NCBI GenBank assembly: GCA_964508025.1
Contig: CAZDSF010000001.1
Coordinates: 62,001 to 126,000 of the forward strand
Direction: 5' to 3'
From: JAAZNO01 sp964508025
Lineage (GTDB): Bacteria; Chloroflexota; Anaerolineae; B4-G1; SLSP01
DNA: 64,000 bases
The translations under genes were made by a program, and so were the position numbers. Shown here piece after piece: positions 26,619 through 35,771 of this stretch. The notes below the pieces were generated by a model. It ran no database searches. It had not been told where the DNA came from and saw only the letters and a list, made by a program, of their open reading frames with translations. How positions within the stretch are numbered: position 1 is the first letter of the stretch; each line of letters begins with the position of its first letter.

Positions 26619-26804
26619 GAAATTTGTTCGATAGCGGCGCTGATTCCTTATGAGGACTTTTTGCGTTTTCAGGAATGGGAAGAACAAACTGCGCTGATGA
26701 AGTTCGATCGTTTGATGGCGCGATTGGAGGCGCAAACTGCTGCCATGGATGAGGCGGAGATCGCGGCGAATGTTGCGGCGGCGCGCACGGAGACGGCTGA
26801 ATGA
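26619..26804 (+). pseudogene. Truncated Phd/YefM-type antitoxin remnant
   Basis: The frame between TAG at 26616 and TGA at 26802 encodes about 61 residues, with no start codon in the family position. It contains IAALIPYEDFLRFQEWEEQT followed by a helix of about 40 residues ending AARTETAE. This is the C-terminal half of prevent-host-death antitoxins, which normally read GKPVAALIPYEDF with a DNA-binding N-terminus of about 45 residues before it. That part is missing. There is no partner toxin on either side. Confidence 0.65.
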
Positions 26805-26812
26805 TCTGCGCT

Positions 26813-26858
26813 AGACCGGGGACGGACGACCGCTTTGCCGGTCATCCGTCTCCGGTCT
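26813..26858. terminator. Long hairpin between convergent frames
   Basis: Arms at 26813-26832 and 26839-26858 pair over 20 positions with two G-T pairs and a 6-nt loop (CTTTGC). The words (GGAGACGGATGACCGG type) also appear at 27736-27768. It follows the antitoxin remnant and precedes the stop of the minus-strand gene at 26874. Confidence 0.6.
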
Positions 26859-26873
26859 TTGGTCTGCTGTCGT

Positions 26874-27335
26874 TTACGCTTTCACCACCGGGATGTACAC
26901 ATACAGCTGTGAGTTCTCGGCGTCGTTGGGATCGAAGCTCTCATCGTAATACTCGAAGTCGGGGCCGTCGCCGCGCCGGTAGTCGGAGGTGGGCAGCCAC
27001 TCCTCGAAGGCGTAGCGGTACGCCTCGCCGATGGCAGCGAGCTTGCAGGGGAAGACGGCGTAGGTCTGCTCCGGTACATTCCAGCGCTCCATCCCTTCGG
27101 GAATCTCGCGGATGTCTTTCACTTCCAGGCAAGCCAGGTACTCGGAGACGCCATCAGCTTCCATGTCGCGGCAGATGCCGTAAGCTGCGCCCCGCCCTTC
27201 GGCGGCGGCGACAATCTCCTCGGCGCGGGCGTTGGCGACGCCCCACATCGCGGCGATCTCCTGATTCTCGTTCTTGCCCCGGTACTTGAGGCCCACGGCG
27301 CTGAAGGCGGGTTTGCTAACAATCATGGGTTGCAT
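26874..27335 (-). CDS. Second GyrI-like stand-alone effector-binding protein
   Basis: This 153-residue protein has the same fold as the one at 26070-26528: MQPMIVSKPAFSAVGLKYRG at the start and YAVFPCKLAAIGEAYRYAFE plus SQLYVYIPVVKA at the end. ATG 27335 has AAAGGAG 9 nt upstream. The reading frame is open upstream to 27596 and runs into the decayed MerR effector domain, so read-through fusion cannot be excluded, but the ribosome site favours a separate protein. It probably binds a small molecule. Confidence 0.8.
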   Translation of the reverse strand: MQPMIVSKPAFSAVGLKYRGKNENQEIAAMWGVANARAEEIVAAAEGRGAAYGICRDMEADGVSEYLACLEVKDIREIPEGMERWNVPEQTYAVFPCKLAAIGEAYRYAFEEWLPTSDYRRGDGPDFEYYDESFDPNDAENSQLYVYIPVVKA

Positions 27336-27339
27336 TCGG

Positions 27340-27706
27340 TCTTTCTCCTTTTCTAAGTAGGCAATGTGTGGCGATACTGATTTGCGGGTTACGGGAAACA
27401 ACACTTCGGCGACGACTTCGGCTTGTGCGCTGGCGGTCTCTGGCCCACGCAGGTAGATCTCGCAGTTTGGGCCGGTGATGCGATAGCCGTTGCGCTCGAT
27501 CCAGGTGAGCAGGGCGCTATAGGCGCGGCTGAGATCCTCCAACCGCCCGTGATGCACCACGCAGGCTGCCGTCTCGGTCGCGGGCAGCGTCCACAACTGG
27601 TGAAACGATCAATCCACGCCGGTTTGAGCAGGCTGAGCTCTGCATAGTAGCGCAACGTCTTCACCGAGACCTGCGCTAGTTTGGAGAAGTCGCCGATCTT
27701 TAACAT
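27340..27706 (-). pseudogene. MerR-family regulator pseudogene (internal deletion plus frameshift)
   Basis: The N-terminus (27706 down to about 27600) reads MLKIGDFSKLAQVSVKTLRYYAELSLLKPAWIDRF, a MerR helix-turn-helix. In the adjacent frame from about 27600 down to 27340 the GyrI-like effector domain appears (VVHHGRLEDLSRAYSALLTW, then RNGYRITGPNCEIYLRGP). An intact protein of this type has about 150 residues more between the two parts, namely the rest of the MerR domain, coiled coil and start of the effector domain. The two parts are now joined out of frame. It is therefore a broken regulator of the BltR/BmrR type. Confidence 0.75.
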
Positions 27707-27731
27707 GGTGTTGGTCCTGCCTGAGTAATGT

Positions 27732-27790
27732 TTCTGATTTGACCGAAGACGGGAGACCGGAGACCGTTTGTTGATAGCCGATCATCGGTC
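27732..27790. repeat. Intergenic word repeat (GACGGGAGACCGGAGACCG)
   Basis: GACGGGAGACCGGAGACCG-type words lie between the MerR pseudogene and the nitroreductase gene. GACCGA and TCGGTC at the ends form a short inverted repeat. The same word family forms the hairpin at 26813-26858. Confidence 0.5.
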
Positions 27791-27793
27791 ATT

Positions 27794-28369
27794 CTATAGC
27801 CAACGGACTACTTCATCCAGCCCTTTGCGCGGGCGAGCGGGAGGCGCTTCATCGGCGTAACCGAGCGACACGGCGGCGATGAGCTGATGGGTCTCGTTAA
27901 GCCAGCCGCAGAGCTCGCCGTAGGCGTAGAAGATGTCGCAGATCCACAGACTGCCCACACCGAGTTCCTGCGCGGCGAGCAGCATGTTCTGGATGGCGGC
28001 GCCGATGGATTGGACATCCACCATGTTGCCGAACACGTCGCCGAAGTCCTTCGGGCCGAAGGGGTCGTCTTCATCCTCGTTGAAGATGAAGACCGTGACA
28101 GGCGCCTGCTCCATGACCTTTGCCGTCCACTCGCTGCTGCCCAGGGGGATGCCCTCGGCTTTGCGGGCGGCGATGCCGGCGCGCATGACGGCGAGCATCT
28201 CTGCGCGCTTATCCTCGCGCACGATGACGAAGCGCCACGGCTGTTCGTTCTTGCCCGAAGGCGCCAGCGTCGCGGCGGTCAGAATTTCCCGGAGCGCGTC
28301 CTCCGGCAGCGGGTCGGGCTTGAAGCGGCGGATACTCCGGCGCTCACGAATCGCGTCCAATGTGTTCAT
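27794..28369 (-). CDS. Nitroreductase-family flavoprotein
   Basis: This 191-residue FMN-dependent oxidoreductase begins MNTLDAIRERRSIRRFKPDP, matching the FMN-phosphate binding RRSIRRF motif. APSGKNEQPWRF near 45 and VGSLWICDIF with SLGYADEAPP near the end are characteristic. ATG 28369 follows AAGGAGTGAGC; the open frame upstream of it has no such site. The likely role is NAD(P)H-dependent reduction of a nitro, quinone or related substrate; substrate unknown. Confidence 0.9.
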   Translation of the reverse strand: MNTLDAIRERRSIRRFKPDPLPEDALREILTAATLAPSGKNEQPWRFVIVREDKRAEMLAVMRAGIAARKAEGIPLGSSEWTAKVMEQAPVTVFIFNEDEDDPFGPKDFGDVFGNMVDVQSIGAAIQNMLLAAQELGVGSLWICDIFYAYGELCGWLNETHQLIAAVSLGYADEAPPARPRKGLDEVVRWL

Positions 28370-28528
28370 GCTCACTCCTTGTCTGTGGTTTTGAGATCTT
28401 TCAGTTGGGTGGTGGTTTGACGCCTGGATGCCTTGATACGCAACTGAACTGCTCACAGTATACACCCTCCTGTAAGGGGAGAGTCAAGCGGGTTATGGCA
28501 ACTGCGTAACAATTGGGGATAGTTGCGA

Positions 28529-28583
28529 TTTTTATTTGCTTTAATAAAAAAGTATTGACATTTCAGTAAAAATGAGGTATAGT
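28529..28583 (+). promoter_or_regulatory. Promoter and inverted repeat of the LacI-type operon
   Basis: The -35 is TTGACA (28555-28560), the spacer is 17 nt and the -10 is TATAGT (28578-28583). Just upstream lies a 22-bp inverted repeat, TTTTTATT at 28529-28536 and AATAAAAA at 28543-28550, which ends 4 nt before the -35. This may be an operator or an activator site. It precedes the LacI-family gene, so autoregulation is plausible. Confidence 0.7.
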
Positions 28584-28627
28584 TTTAGTGTACTTCGTAT
28601 TTTTCCGTCTCGGAGGGTTTTATTCCT

Positions 28628-29641
28628 GTGAGCGAACAAGTGACGCTTGCCGATATAGCACGAGAAAGTGGTTTCTCGTTAGCCACAGTATCCCTGGCGT
28701 TGCGGAACAGGCCCGGCGTCTCCCAGGAAACACGCCAACGCATTCTGGACATCGCTGCCAGCATGGGCTATGTTTTGCGTTCGGTGGAGCCGGTTGCGCA
28801 AACGGTGGGGCTGTTGATAAAATCCGAACCGCAGCAGCTTCAGCGCGGTGGGCCTTTCTATGCCTATGTGCTCGCGGGTATTGAGGAGATTTGCCGACGC
28901 AATCGCATCAATCTGCTCTATACCACAATGTTGGTAGATGTCTACAACCGCGCGCTTGAGGCGCCGCCTCTGCTCCTCAATGATACTCTGGATGGATTGT
29001 TGATCGTGGGCGTCAGGCTCGATCACACTCTGGAAATGACGCTTTCCCGTCTGCGCGCGCCATTGGTGCTCGTGGATGCTTATTCTGAAGTCGGGAAATA
29101 TGATGCGGTGCTTTCCAATAACTTCCAGGCTGCCTACACCGCTGTGGAATATCTCTGGCAGCGGGGACATCGGCGCATCGCCCTGGTCGGCGGTGGGCCG
29201 GGAGCGTTCCCCAGCATCGCGGAACGCTATCGCGGCTACCAGCAAGCGCTGCTCGATTTTGGCGCCGCGGAAGTCTATGTGGCAGATTGTGAATTGCGCA
29301 GCGATGTGGCGTTTGAGGCGACGCGCGCCCTGTTGCAGCAACGCCCCGAAATCACGGCAATCTTCGGCTGCAACGATGAAATGGCGATTGCCGCCATGCA
29401 GGCGGCGCACGAGCTGGGGCTGGCTGTGCCGCAGGCGCTCTCGATTGTGGGTTTCGATGATATTGAACTGGCGCAACATGTTGCGCCGGCGCTGACCACG
29501 CTGCGTGTGGATAAGGTTTTGATGGGCCAGATGGCGATGCAGTTATTGTTGTGGCGATTGGAAAACCCTGATGCCACGCGCGTGACAACGCTCATCCATG
29601 CGCCGCTGGTGGAACGCCAATCCGTTGCCGCTTGCCCTTAG
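28628..29641 (+). CDS. LacI-family transcriptional regulator
   Basis: This is a 337-residue repressor. The helix-turn-helix spans about 5-50 (TLADIARESGFSLATVSLAL, RPGVSQETRQRIL), followed by a hinge and a periplasmic-binding-protein-like domain to the end (FGCNDEMAIAAMQAAHELG, IVGFDDIELAQHVAP). The start is GTG 28628, with GGAGG 11 nt upstream. It is the first gene of the glycan catabolic operon and probably senses a mannoside or a product of it. Inference from position only. Confidence 0.92.
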   Translation: MSEQVTLADIARESGFSLATVSLALRNRPGVSQETRQRILDIAASMGYVLRSVEPVAQTVGLLIKSEPQQLQRGGPFYAYVLAGIEEICRRNRINLLYTTMLVDVYNRALEAPPLLLNDTLDGLLIVGVRLDHTLEMTLSRLRAPLVLVDAYSEVGKYDAVLSNNFQAAYTAVEYLWQRGHRRIALVGGGPGAFPSIAERYRGYQQALLDFGAAEVYVADCELRSDVAFEATRALLQQRPEITAIFGCNDEMAIAAMQAAHELGLAVPQALSIVGFDDIELAQHVAPALTTLRVDKVLMGQMAMQLLLWRLENPDATRVTTLIHAPLVERQSVAACP

Positions 29642-29666
29642 CCTGGTATCATTTTGGAGGTAAAGC

Positions 29667-30656
29667 ATGTCTGATTTGCAAATTGTCGCTGGTTCGCTCT
29701 CCAACATTCCCTGGGAGCCGCGCCCGGAAGGGTGCAGTGAGGTGGTCTGGCGTTTCAGCCAGAATCCGGTAATTCCGCGTAATCTCATTCCGGTTTCTAA
29801 CAGTATCTTCAACAGCGCCGTCGTGCCTTTCCAGGGGGCTTTCGCCGGCGTTTTTCGTGTGGATCATCGCACCCGGCAGATGACGCTGCACAGCGGCAAG
29901 AGCCAGGACGGGATCAGCTGGGAGCTCAGCCCGGAGCCGATTCGCTTTGTGGGCGACGACCCGGAGATCAACACCTTCGTCTATGGCTACGATCCGCGCG
30001 TTTGCTGGCTCGAGGATCGCTATTATGTGACCTGGTGCAACGGCTATCATGGGCCGACGATTGGCGTGGGATACACTGCTGATTTTGAGACTTTCTACCA
30101 GTTGGACAACGCCTTCTTGCCCTTCAACCGCAACGGCGTGCTGTTCCCCCGGCGCATCAACGGCAAGTACGCTATGTTGAGCCGCCCCAGCGACAATGGA
30201 CATACCCCCTTTGGCGACATTTTCTACAGCGAAAGCCCCGATATGATTCATTGGGGACATCACCGCTGGGTAATGCAGCCCGTGGGCGGCTGGCAGAGCA
30301 CCAAGGTCGGCGCGGGGCCAACGCCCATCGAGACCTCTGAGGGCTGGCTGATGATTTACCACGGCGTGCTCACCTCGTGCAACGGTTTCGTCTACAGTTT
30401 CGGCGCGGCGTTGCTCGATCTGGAGCAGCCGTGGAAGGTGATGTATCGTACCGCTCCCTATCTCCTATCGCCGCAGACGCTCTACGAGTGCGTCGGCGAT
30501 GTGCCCAACGTGGCTTTCCCCTGCGCGGCGTTGTGCGATGGCGATACCGGTCGGCTGGCGATTTACTACGGCGGCGCCGACACAGTTACTTGTTTGGGTT
30601 TTGCCTACGTTTCTGAGCTGATAGACTTCATCAAAGCCAATACGCTGCGGGCGTGA
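29667..30656 (+). CDS. Glycoside hydrolase family 130 (mannosyl-glycan phosphorylase type)
   Basis: This 329-residue five-bladed propeller has NPVIPRNLIPVSNSIFNSAV near 32-52, WEL-S and DPRVCWLEDRYYVTW near 105-120, and HGVLTSCNGFVYSFGAAL at about 230-250. These match GH130 phosphorylases, which cleave beta-mannosides with phosphate to give mannose 1-phosphate. The exact substrate subfamily cannot be given. It lies 25 nt after the LacI gene and 15 nt before the GH2 gene and is clearly in one operon. Cytoplasmic, no signal peptide. Confidence 0.87.
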   Translation: MSDLQIVAGSLSNIPWEPRPEGCSEVVWRFSQNPVIPRNLIPVSNSIFNSAVVPFQGAFAGVFRVDHRTRQMTLHSGKSQDGISWELSPEPIRFVGDDPEINTFVYGYDPRVCWLEDRYYVTWCNGYHGPTIGVGYTADFETFYQLDNAFLPFNRNGVLFPRRINGKYAMLSRPSDNGHTPFGDIFYSESPDMIHWGHHRWVMQPVGGWQSTKVGAGPTPIETSEGWLMIYHGVLTSCNGFVYSFGAALLDLEQPWKVMYRTAPYLLSPQTLYECVGDVPNVAFPCAALCDGDTGRLAIYYGGADTVTCLGFAYVSELIDFIKANTLRA

Positions 30657-30671
30657 ATTTTTGGGAGGACC

Positions 30672-33302
30672 ATGGCTACTCATATTCCGATCCAGAGTGC
30701 GCGTTTTCGAGAATCGGGCAGCGAGACCTGGCTGCCGGCGCAGATCCCTGGTTGCGTGCAGACCGATCTGCTGGCGCAAGGGTTGATTCCCGATCCTTTT
30801 GTGGCCGATAATGAGCTGCGGGTGCAGTGGATCACCGACCGCGACTGGGAATACGAGGTCGTTTTCGAGGCGTCGGCGGCGCTGCTGGCGGAGGAGCGGG
30901 TGTGCCTCGTCTGCGATGGCGTGGATACCATTGCCGAGGTCAGCTTCAACGGGCAGCTGCTAGGGCAGACCGATAACATGTTCCGGCAGTATCGCTGGGA
31001 TGTGACCGGGCTGGCGACAGAAGGCGCGAATCGGGTAACGGTGCGCTTCCCGGCGTTGATGCCGCCGCTGCGCGCGCGTCACGCTGCGGAGCCGCTGGCA
31101 AGCCCCTCGCAGGCGTTGCCCGGCGGGCCTTTCATCCGCAAAGCCATCTGCCAGTTTGGCTGGGATTGGGGCCCCCAACTGCCGCCCGTGGGCATTTGGA
31201 AGGAAATGCGCCTGGAAGGGTACCGCACCGCGCGGCTGGATGATGTCCACATTCGCCAGCGGCACACGGAGACCGGCGTCATTCTCAGCGCCGATGTGCG
31301 GCTGGAGCGCTGGCAGGCGGGCGGCGTGACCGCGTTGTTGCGCGTCGTCGCGCCCGATGGCGCCGTGCAGGAAACGGCGGTCGAAATCGCCGGAGAGGCG
31401 GGCGCATTGGCGTTGACCATCGCCGCGCCGCAGCTGTGGCAGCCCAATGGCTACGGCGCGCAGCCGCTCTATCGCGTCGAAGTGCAGCTGCTGCAGGGCG
31501 AGGCGCAACTGGATGCGCGCAGCTTCCAGGTGGGGCTACGCACGCTCGAATTGCGGCGCGAGGCGGACGCCTATGGTGAGTCCTTCGTGTTTGTGGTCAA
31601 TGGGACGCCGATCTTTGCCAAGGGCGCGGATTGGATCCCCGCTGATTCCTTCCCCACGCGGATTTCTGATGCGCAGCTGGAGCACCTGATCCGCAGCGCG
31701 GCGCAGGTGCACATGAATATGCTGCGCGTGTGGGGCGGCGGCCTGTATGAAGAAGAGCGCTTCTACGATCTGTGCGACCGTTACGGCATCCTCGTCTGGC
31801 AGGATTTCATCTTCTCGTGCGCTATTTATCCCACCGATGCGGCGTTCTTCGAGAATGTGCGGGTAGAAGCCGTGGAGAATGTCCGCCGGCTACGGCATCG
31901 CGCGAGCCTGGCGCTCTGGTGCGGCAATAATGAGATGGAATGGGGTTGGGATTCGTGGGGCTGGAACAAGCCTGAAAATGCGCTCTACAAAGAAGCCTAC
32001 GATCGCATGTTCCACCAGCTGCTGCCGGAGATTTGCGCCGCCGAGGATCCCGACACGCCGTACTGGCCCAGTTCGCCGTCTTCGGATCGCCATTTCGCCG
32101 CGCCCAATAGCGTCCACGCGGGCGATACCCACAACTGGGAAGTCTGGCACGGCAATCAGCCTTTCGGACATTACCGCAATCATCCTTCGCGCTTCGTGAG
32201 CGAGTTTGGCTTCCAATCGCTGCCGCCGCTGGCGACGGTGCGCACCTATGCCGAGCCTGCTGACTGGAACATGACCTCATACATCATGGAGCATCATCAG
32301 CGCAACGACGCGGGCAACGGCAAGATCATCCATTACATGACCGAGCATTTCCGTATGCCCAAGGATTTCCCCGCGCTGGTGTATCTCAGCCAGATTTTGC
32401 AGGCGGAATGTGTCCGCACGGGCGTAGAGTTCTGGCGTCGCAGCCGTGAATGTACGGGCGGCGCGCTCTACTGGCAGCTGAACGATTGTTGGCCCGTGGC
32501 TTCGTGGGCGAGTCTGGATTACTTTGGCCGTTGGAAGGCGCTGCACTACGCTGCGCGGCGTTTCTATGCGCCGGTGTTGCTCTCCGCCGAGGATTGCGGC
32601 CCGGAGGTCGGCCCCAAGCCGGTAGCCGATCCAACCGATGACGAGCGGCGGCTGGTGCGCTGGTCGGTGGAGAAATCCTCCGGCGAAGTGCTGGGGACCG
32701 GCGAGCGGGTGATGAGTACGGAAGCCGTCGCCTATCTGACTGGCGCGCACACGCCGGCGCCCCCGTGGAAGCCGCTGGCGACGCTGTATCTTACCAACGA
32801 CCTGACGACGCCGTGGGAGGGCGCGGTCCGCTGGTCGCTGGAGACGCTGGCGGGGAAGGTGCTTCGCGCGGGCGCATCGCCCGTGGTCGCGCCGGCGTTA
32901 GGGGCAATGCAAGTCTGCGCGCTGGATTTCTCCGATGTGGTGACAGCAGAGAATCGCCGCGAGGTTGTCCTCGTCTACGAGCTGTGGCGCGGGGAGACAC
33001 GGGTGAGCCTGGGCGTAATGCCGTTCGGTCCTTCCAAGTATCTGCCGCTGACCGATCCGGGTTTGGAATCCGCCATTGCTGTGCGCGATGGCGAGATCGA
33101 GATCACGTTGCGGGCGCACAGCCTGGCGCGTTTCGTCACCCTGGAGCTGGAAGCGACGGAGGTGATTTTCAGCGACAACTTCTTCGACCTGCCCGCCGGG
33201 CGCGATGTGCGCATCTCCGCGCCGCTGCCGGCAGGGTGGGATGCTGCGCGCGCGCAGCAAGCGTTGCGCATTTGCAGTCTAGTGGATTCGTATGGAACCT
33301 GA
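30672..33302 (+). CDS. GH2 beta-mannosidase
   Basis: This is an 876-residue GH2 enzyme. Jelly roll about 1-200, Ig-like about 200-290, the TIM barrel from about 300. The acid/base Glu lies in LWCGNNEMEWGW (near 415) and the nucleophile Glu in SEFGFQSLP (near 515). The sequence MLRVWGGGLYEEERFYDLCD and ALYWQLNDCWPVASW are typical of beta-mannosidases. No signal peptide, so it acts in the cytoplasm on imported oligosaccharides. GGGAGG lies about 6 nt ahead of the ATG. It overlaps the next gene by 11 nt. Confidence 0.92.
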   Translation: MATHIPIQSARFRESGSETWLPAQIPGCVQTDLLAQGLIPDPFVADNELRVQWITDRDWEYEVVFEASAALLAEERVCLVCDGVDTIAEVSFNGQLLGQTDNMFRQYRWDVTGLATEGANRVTVRFPALMPPLRARHAAEPLASPSQALPGGPFIRKAICQFGWDWGPQLPPVGIWKEMRLEGYRTARLDDVHIRQRHTETGVILSADVRLERWQAGGVTALLRVVAPDGAVQETAVEIAGEAGALALTIAAPQLWQPNGYGAQPLYRVEVQLLQGEAQLDARSFQVGLRTLELRREADAYGESFVFVVNGTPIFAKGADWIPADSFPTRISDAQLEHLIRSAAQVHMNMLRVWGGGLYEEERFYDLCDRYGILVWQDFIFSCAIYPTDAAFFENVRVEAVENVRRLRHRASLALWCGNNEMEWGWDSWGWNKPENALYKEAYDRMFHQLLPEICAAEDPDTPYWPSSPSSDRHFAAPNSVHAGDTHNWEVWHGNQPFGHYRNHPSRFVSEFGFQSLPPLATVRTYAEPADWNMTSYIMEHHQRNDAGNGKIIHYMTEHFRMPKDFPALVYLSQILQAECVRTGVEFWRRSRECTGGALYWQLNDCWPVASWASLDYFGRWKALHYAARRFYAPVLLSAEDCGPEVGPKPVADPTDDERRLVRWSVEKSSGEVLGTGERVMSTEAVAYLTGAHTPAPPWKPLATLYLTNDLTTPWEGAVRWSLETLAGKVLRAGASPVVAPALGAMQVCALDFSDVVTAENRREVVLVYELWRGETRVSLGVMPFGPSKYLPLTDPGLESAIAVRDGEIEITLRAHSLARFVTLELEATEVIFSDNFFDLPAGRDVRISAPLPAGWDAARAQQALRICSLVDSYGT

Positions 33303-34176
33303 ATTGATCGCCGACTACGCTTGCGTCACCGGTGAAGGCCCGCTCTGGCATCCGCTGGAGCGGCGCCTGATCTGGGTGGATATTCCCACCGGGCGCATGT
33401 TCCGCTACGATCCCGCAACGGGGCAACACGCGCAGTGCTACGCCGGCGAGGTGGTGGGCGGTTTCACCATCCAGGCTGATGGCGCGCTGTTGCTCTTCAT
33501 GGCGCGGGGCGCGGTGGCGTTGTGGCGCGAGGGTGCGCTCACGCCCGTCATCGCCGAGATTTCGGAGGAGCGCGAAAGCCGCTTCAACGATGTGATCGCC
33601 GATCCAGAAGGGCGCGTCTTCTGTGGGACGATGCCAACCGGCGACCGGGGCGGCGCGCTCTACCGCCTGGATACGAATGGCGCGCTGACGCGGGTGCTCG
33701 AGGGGGTGCAAATCTCCAATGGCATGGGCTTCTCGCCCGATCTGACGCAGCTCTACTACACCGAATCGCTGGCGCGGACGATCTGGCTGTTCGATTACGA
33801 CCGCGCGACGGGCGACCTGAGCAATCGGCGCATCTTCGTCCGCGTGCCGGAGCGCGAGGGCGTGCCCGATGGCCTCACCGTGGATGCAGAGGGCTACGTG
33901 TGGTCAGCGCGATGGAATGGCGGTTGCCTGGTGCGCTATCGGCCCGATGGCGTGGAGGATTTCCGCATTCCTTTTCCCGCGCGGAAGGTTTCTTGCGCTA
34001 CATTTGGCGGGCCTGACTATACAGATCTGTATGTCACCACAGCCGGCGGCGACGACAAAGCTGCGAACGGGCCGGGCGCAGGCGCGCTGTTCCGCGTGCG
34101 CGTGGGCATTCAAGGGCGACCGGAGTTCTGCTCGCGGGTTGAGTGGGGAATCGGGAGTAAGGAAGTAGGGGAGTAG
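33292..34176 (+). CDS. SMP-30/gluconolactonase-family protein
   Basis: This 294-residue six-bladed propeller begins MEPELIADYACVTGEGPLWHP, where Glu15 should be a metal ligand. SNGMGFSPDLTQLYYTESLAR (about 142-162) and VPDGLTVDAEGYVWSARW supply the Asn and Asp ligands. The reaction is likely hydrolysis of a sugar lactone made by the dehydrogenase encoded downstream. The start overlaps the end of the beta-mannosidase gene by 11 nt, giving translational coupling. Confidence 0.88.
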   Translation: MEPELIADYACVTGEGPLWHPLERRLIWVDIPTGRMFRYDPATGQHAQCYAGEVVGGFTIQADGALLLFMARGAVALWREGALTPVIAEISEERESRFNDVIADPEGRVFCGTMPTGDRGGALYRLDTNGALTRVLEGVQISNGMGFSPDLTQLYYTESLARTIWLFDYDRATGDLSNRRIFVRVPEREGVPDGLTVDAEGYVWSARWNGGCLVRYRPDGVEDFRIPFPARKVSCATFGGPDYTDLYVTTAGGDDKAANGPGAGALFRVRVGIQGRPEFCSRVEWGIGSKEVGE

Positions 34177-34333
34177 GAAGTAGTAACGCAGATGACGTAG
34201 ATTTTGCAGATTGCGCAGATTTTTTTTGCTTTTTCCTGTCTGATCTACGTGTATCTGCGTGTATCGGCGTTGATCTGCGTCCAAGACGCATCAAGCTACC
34301 ACGCTACTACGCTCATACGCTAAAACGTTCATA
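34145..34333. repeat. Composite intergenic word repeat
   Basis: This spacer after the lactonase gene holds GGGAGTAAGGAAGTAGGG words (34152 on), then an inverted repeat with arms ACGCAGAT/ACGTAGAT at 34186-34202 and ATCTACGT/ATCTGCGT at 34243-34260, and CTACCACGCTACTACGCTCATACGC near 34295. A T8 run lies inside the loop. Related ACGCAGAT words recur at 46476 and 52761. Confidence 0.6.
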
Positions 34334-34350
34334 CACCACAGGAGTCTACA

Positions 34351-35718
34351 ATGACACATTTTCCACCATCCTTTGTCTGGGGGGCGGCTGCCGCTTCGTA
34401 TCAGATCGAAGGCGCAGCCTACGAAGACGGTAAGGGCCTCTCGGTCTGGGATATGCTGTGCAAAAAACCGGGCGCCATCTGGCAGGGTCAGACCGGCGAT
34501 GTAGCTTGTGATCACTATCACCGGTACCGCGAAGATGTGGCGCTTATGCGCGAGATCGGCCTGCCGGCCTACCGTTTCTCCATCTCCTGGCCCCGCGTGC
34601 TGCCTGAAGGAACCGGCAACGTGAACGCTGCCGGGTTGGGTTTCTACGACCGGTTGGTGGATGAACTGCTCGCGGCGGGTATTGCGCCGTATGCCACGCT
34701 CTTCCACTGGGATTTTCCCTACGATTTGTACTGCCGGGGCGGCTGGCTCAACCGCGATAGCGCCGATTGGTTCGCCGATTACACCCGCGTGGTGGTTGAG
34801 GCGCTAGGCGACCGGGTGAAGGATTGGATGACGCTGAACGAGATCCGGGTCTTTGTCGGCAGCGGACACTACGAGGGACGCCACGCGCCCGGCGACAAGC
34901 TTGGCTTAACTGAGGTGTTGCGGGTGGGACATCATGCGTTGTTGGCTCACGGCAAGGCCGTGCAGGTCATTCGCGGGGGGTGTCCGGGCGCTCGCGTGGG
35001 ATGGGCGCCTACGACATTCCCCTTTATCCCCGCGACGGATGCGCCGGAAGATATCGAAGCCGCCCGGCAATTGATGTTTACGGTTCACGATGAGTATGCC
35101 ATCTGGTCTAACACCTGGTGGCTCGATCCGGTTTTCTTCGGGCGCTATCCCGATGATGGATTGGCGTTGTTTGGCGCCGCAGCGCCACAGGCGTTGCCCG
35201 GTGATATGGAAACCATCGCCCAGCCGCTTGATTTCTGTGGCTTCAACATTTACCAGGGGACTACCGTGCAGGGCGGCGCTGATGGTCTTCCCGAAGTGCT
35301 GCCGCATCCCACCGGCTACGCCAAGACCGCGTTCAACTGGCCGGTGACGCCGGAAGCGCTCTACTGGGGGCCGCGCTTCATGCATGAGCGTTACCAGACG
35401 CCGCTCTTCATCACTGAGAACGGGTTGTCGGGTATGGATTGGATCGCCCTCGATGGCGGCGTCCATGATCCGCAGCGGATTGACTTCACGCGCCGCTATC
35501 TGCTGGCGCTGGAACGCGCCATCGCCGATGGGGTGGATGTGCGCGGCTATTTCTACTGGAGTCTGATGGATAACTTCGAGTGGGCTTATGGATACCGCGA
35601 GCGTTTCGGCCTGATCTATGTGGATTATCCTACCCAGCGGCGCGTGCTCAAGGATTCGGCCCGCTGGTACGGTGAAGTCATCGCCACGAATGGCGCGAAA
35701 TTGCACGAGGGATGGTGA
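34351..35718 (+). CDS. GH1 beta-glucosidase/beta-mannosidase-type hydrolase
   Basis: This 455-residue GH1 enzyme begins FPPSFVWGAAAASYQIEGA, the family's N-terminal signature. The acid/base Glu lies in WMTLNEI (about 165-170; usually TLNEP) and the nucleophile Glu in LFITENGLSG (about 355). YFYWSLMDNFEWAYGYRERFGL is the aglycone-side motif. No signal peptide. It may remove glucosyl or mannosyl units from oligosaccharides. GGAG precedes ATG 34351. It lies in the same operon direction but after a 174-nt spacer, so it could have its own promoter. Confidence 0.92.
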   Translation: MTHFPPSFVWGAAAASYQIEGAAYEDGKGLSVWDMLCKKPGAIWQGQTGDVACDHYHRYREDVALMREIGLPAYRFSISWPRVLPEGTGNVNAAGLGFYDRLVDELLAAGIAPYATLFHWDFPYDLYCRGGWLNRDSADWFADYTRVVVEALGDRVKDWMTLNEIRVFVGSGHYEGRHAPGDKLGLTEVLRVGHHALLAHGKAVQVIRGGCPGARVGWAPTTFPFIPATDAPEDIEAARQLMFTVHDEYAIWSNTWWLDPVFFGRYPDDGLALFGAAAPQALPGDMETIAQPLDFCGFNIYQGTTVQGGADGLPEVLPHPTGYAKTAFNWPVTPEALYWGPRFMHERYQTPLFITENGLSGMDWIALDGGVHDPQRIDFTRRYLLALERAIADGVDVRGYFYWSLMDNFEWAYGYRERFGLIYVDYPTQRRVLKDSARWYGEVIATNGAKLHEGW

Positions 35719-35771
35719 GGAGACACCTGCGCTGGCGCACACTCTCCAGACCTACGCTACAGCCACACGGA

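Larger units (their letters stand above)
26529..26873. other. Gap with antitoxin remnant and long hairpin
   Basis: This 345-base gap holds the truncated Phd-like reading frame at 26619-26804 and the hairpin at 26813-26858, both described separately. Otherwise I see no coding region. Confidence 0.7.

Noticed and set aside
26874..27596. Single 240-residue protein with two GyrI-like domains
   Set aside because: The first part aligns with the decayed MerR effector domain, and ATG 27335 has its own ribosome site.
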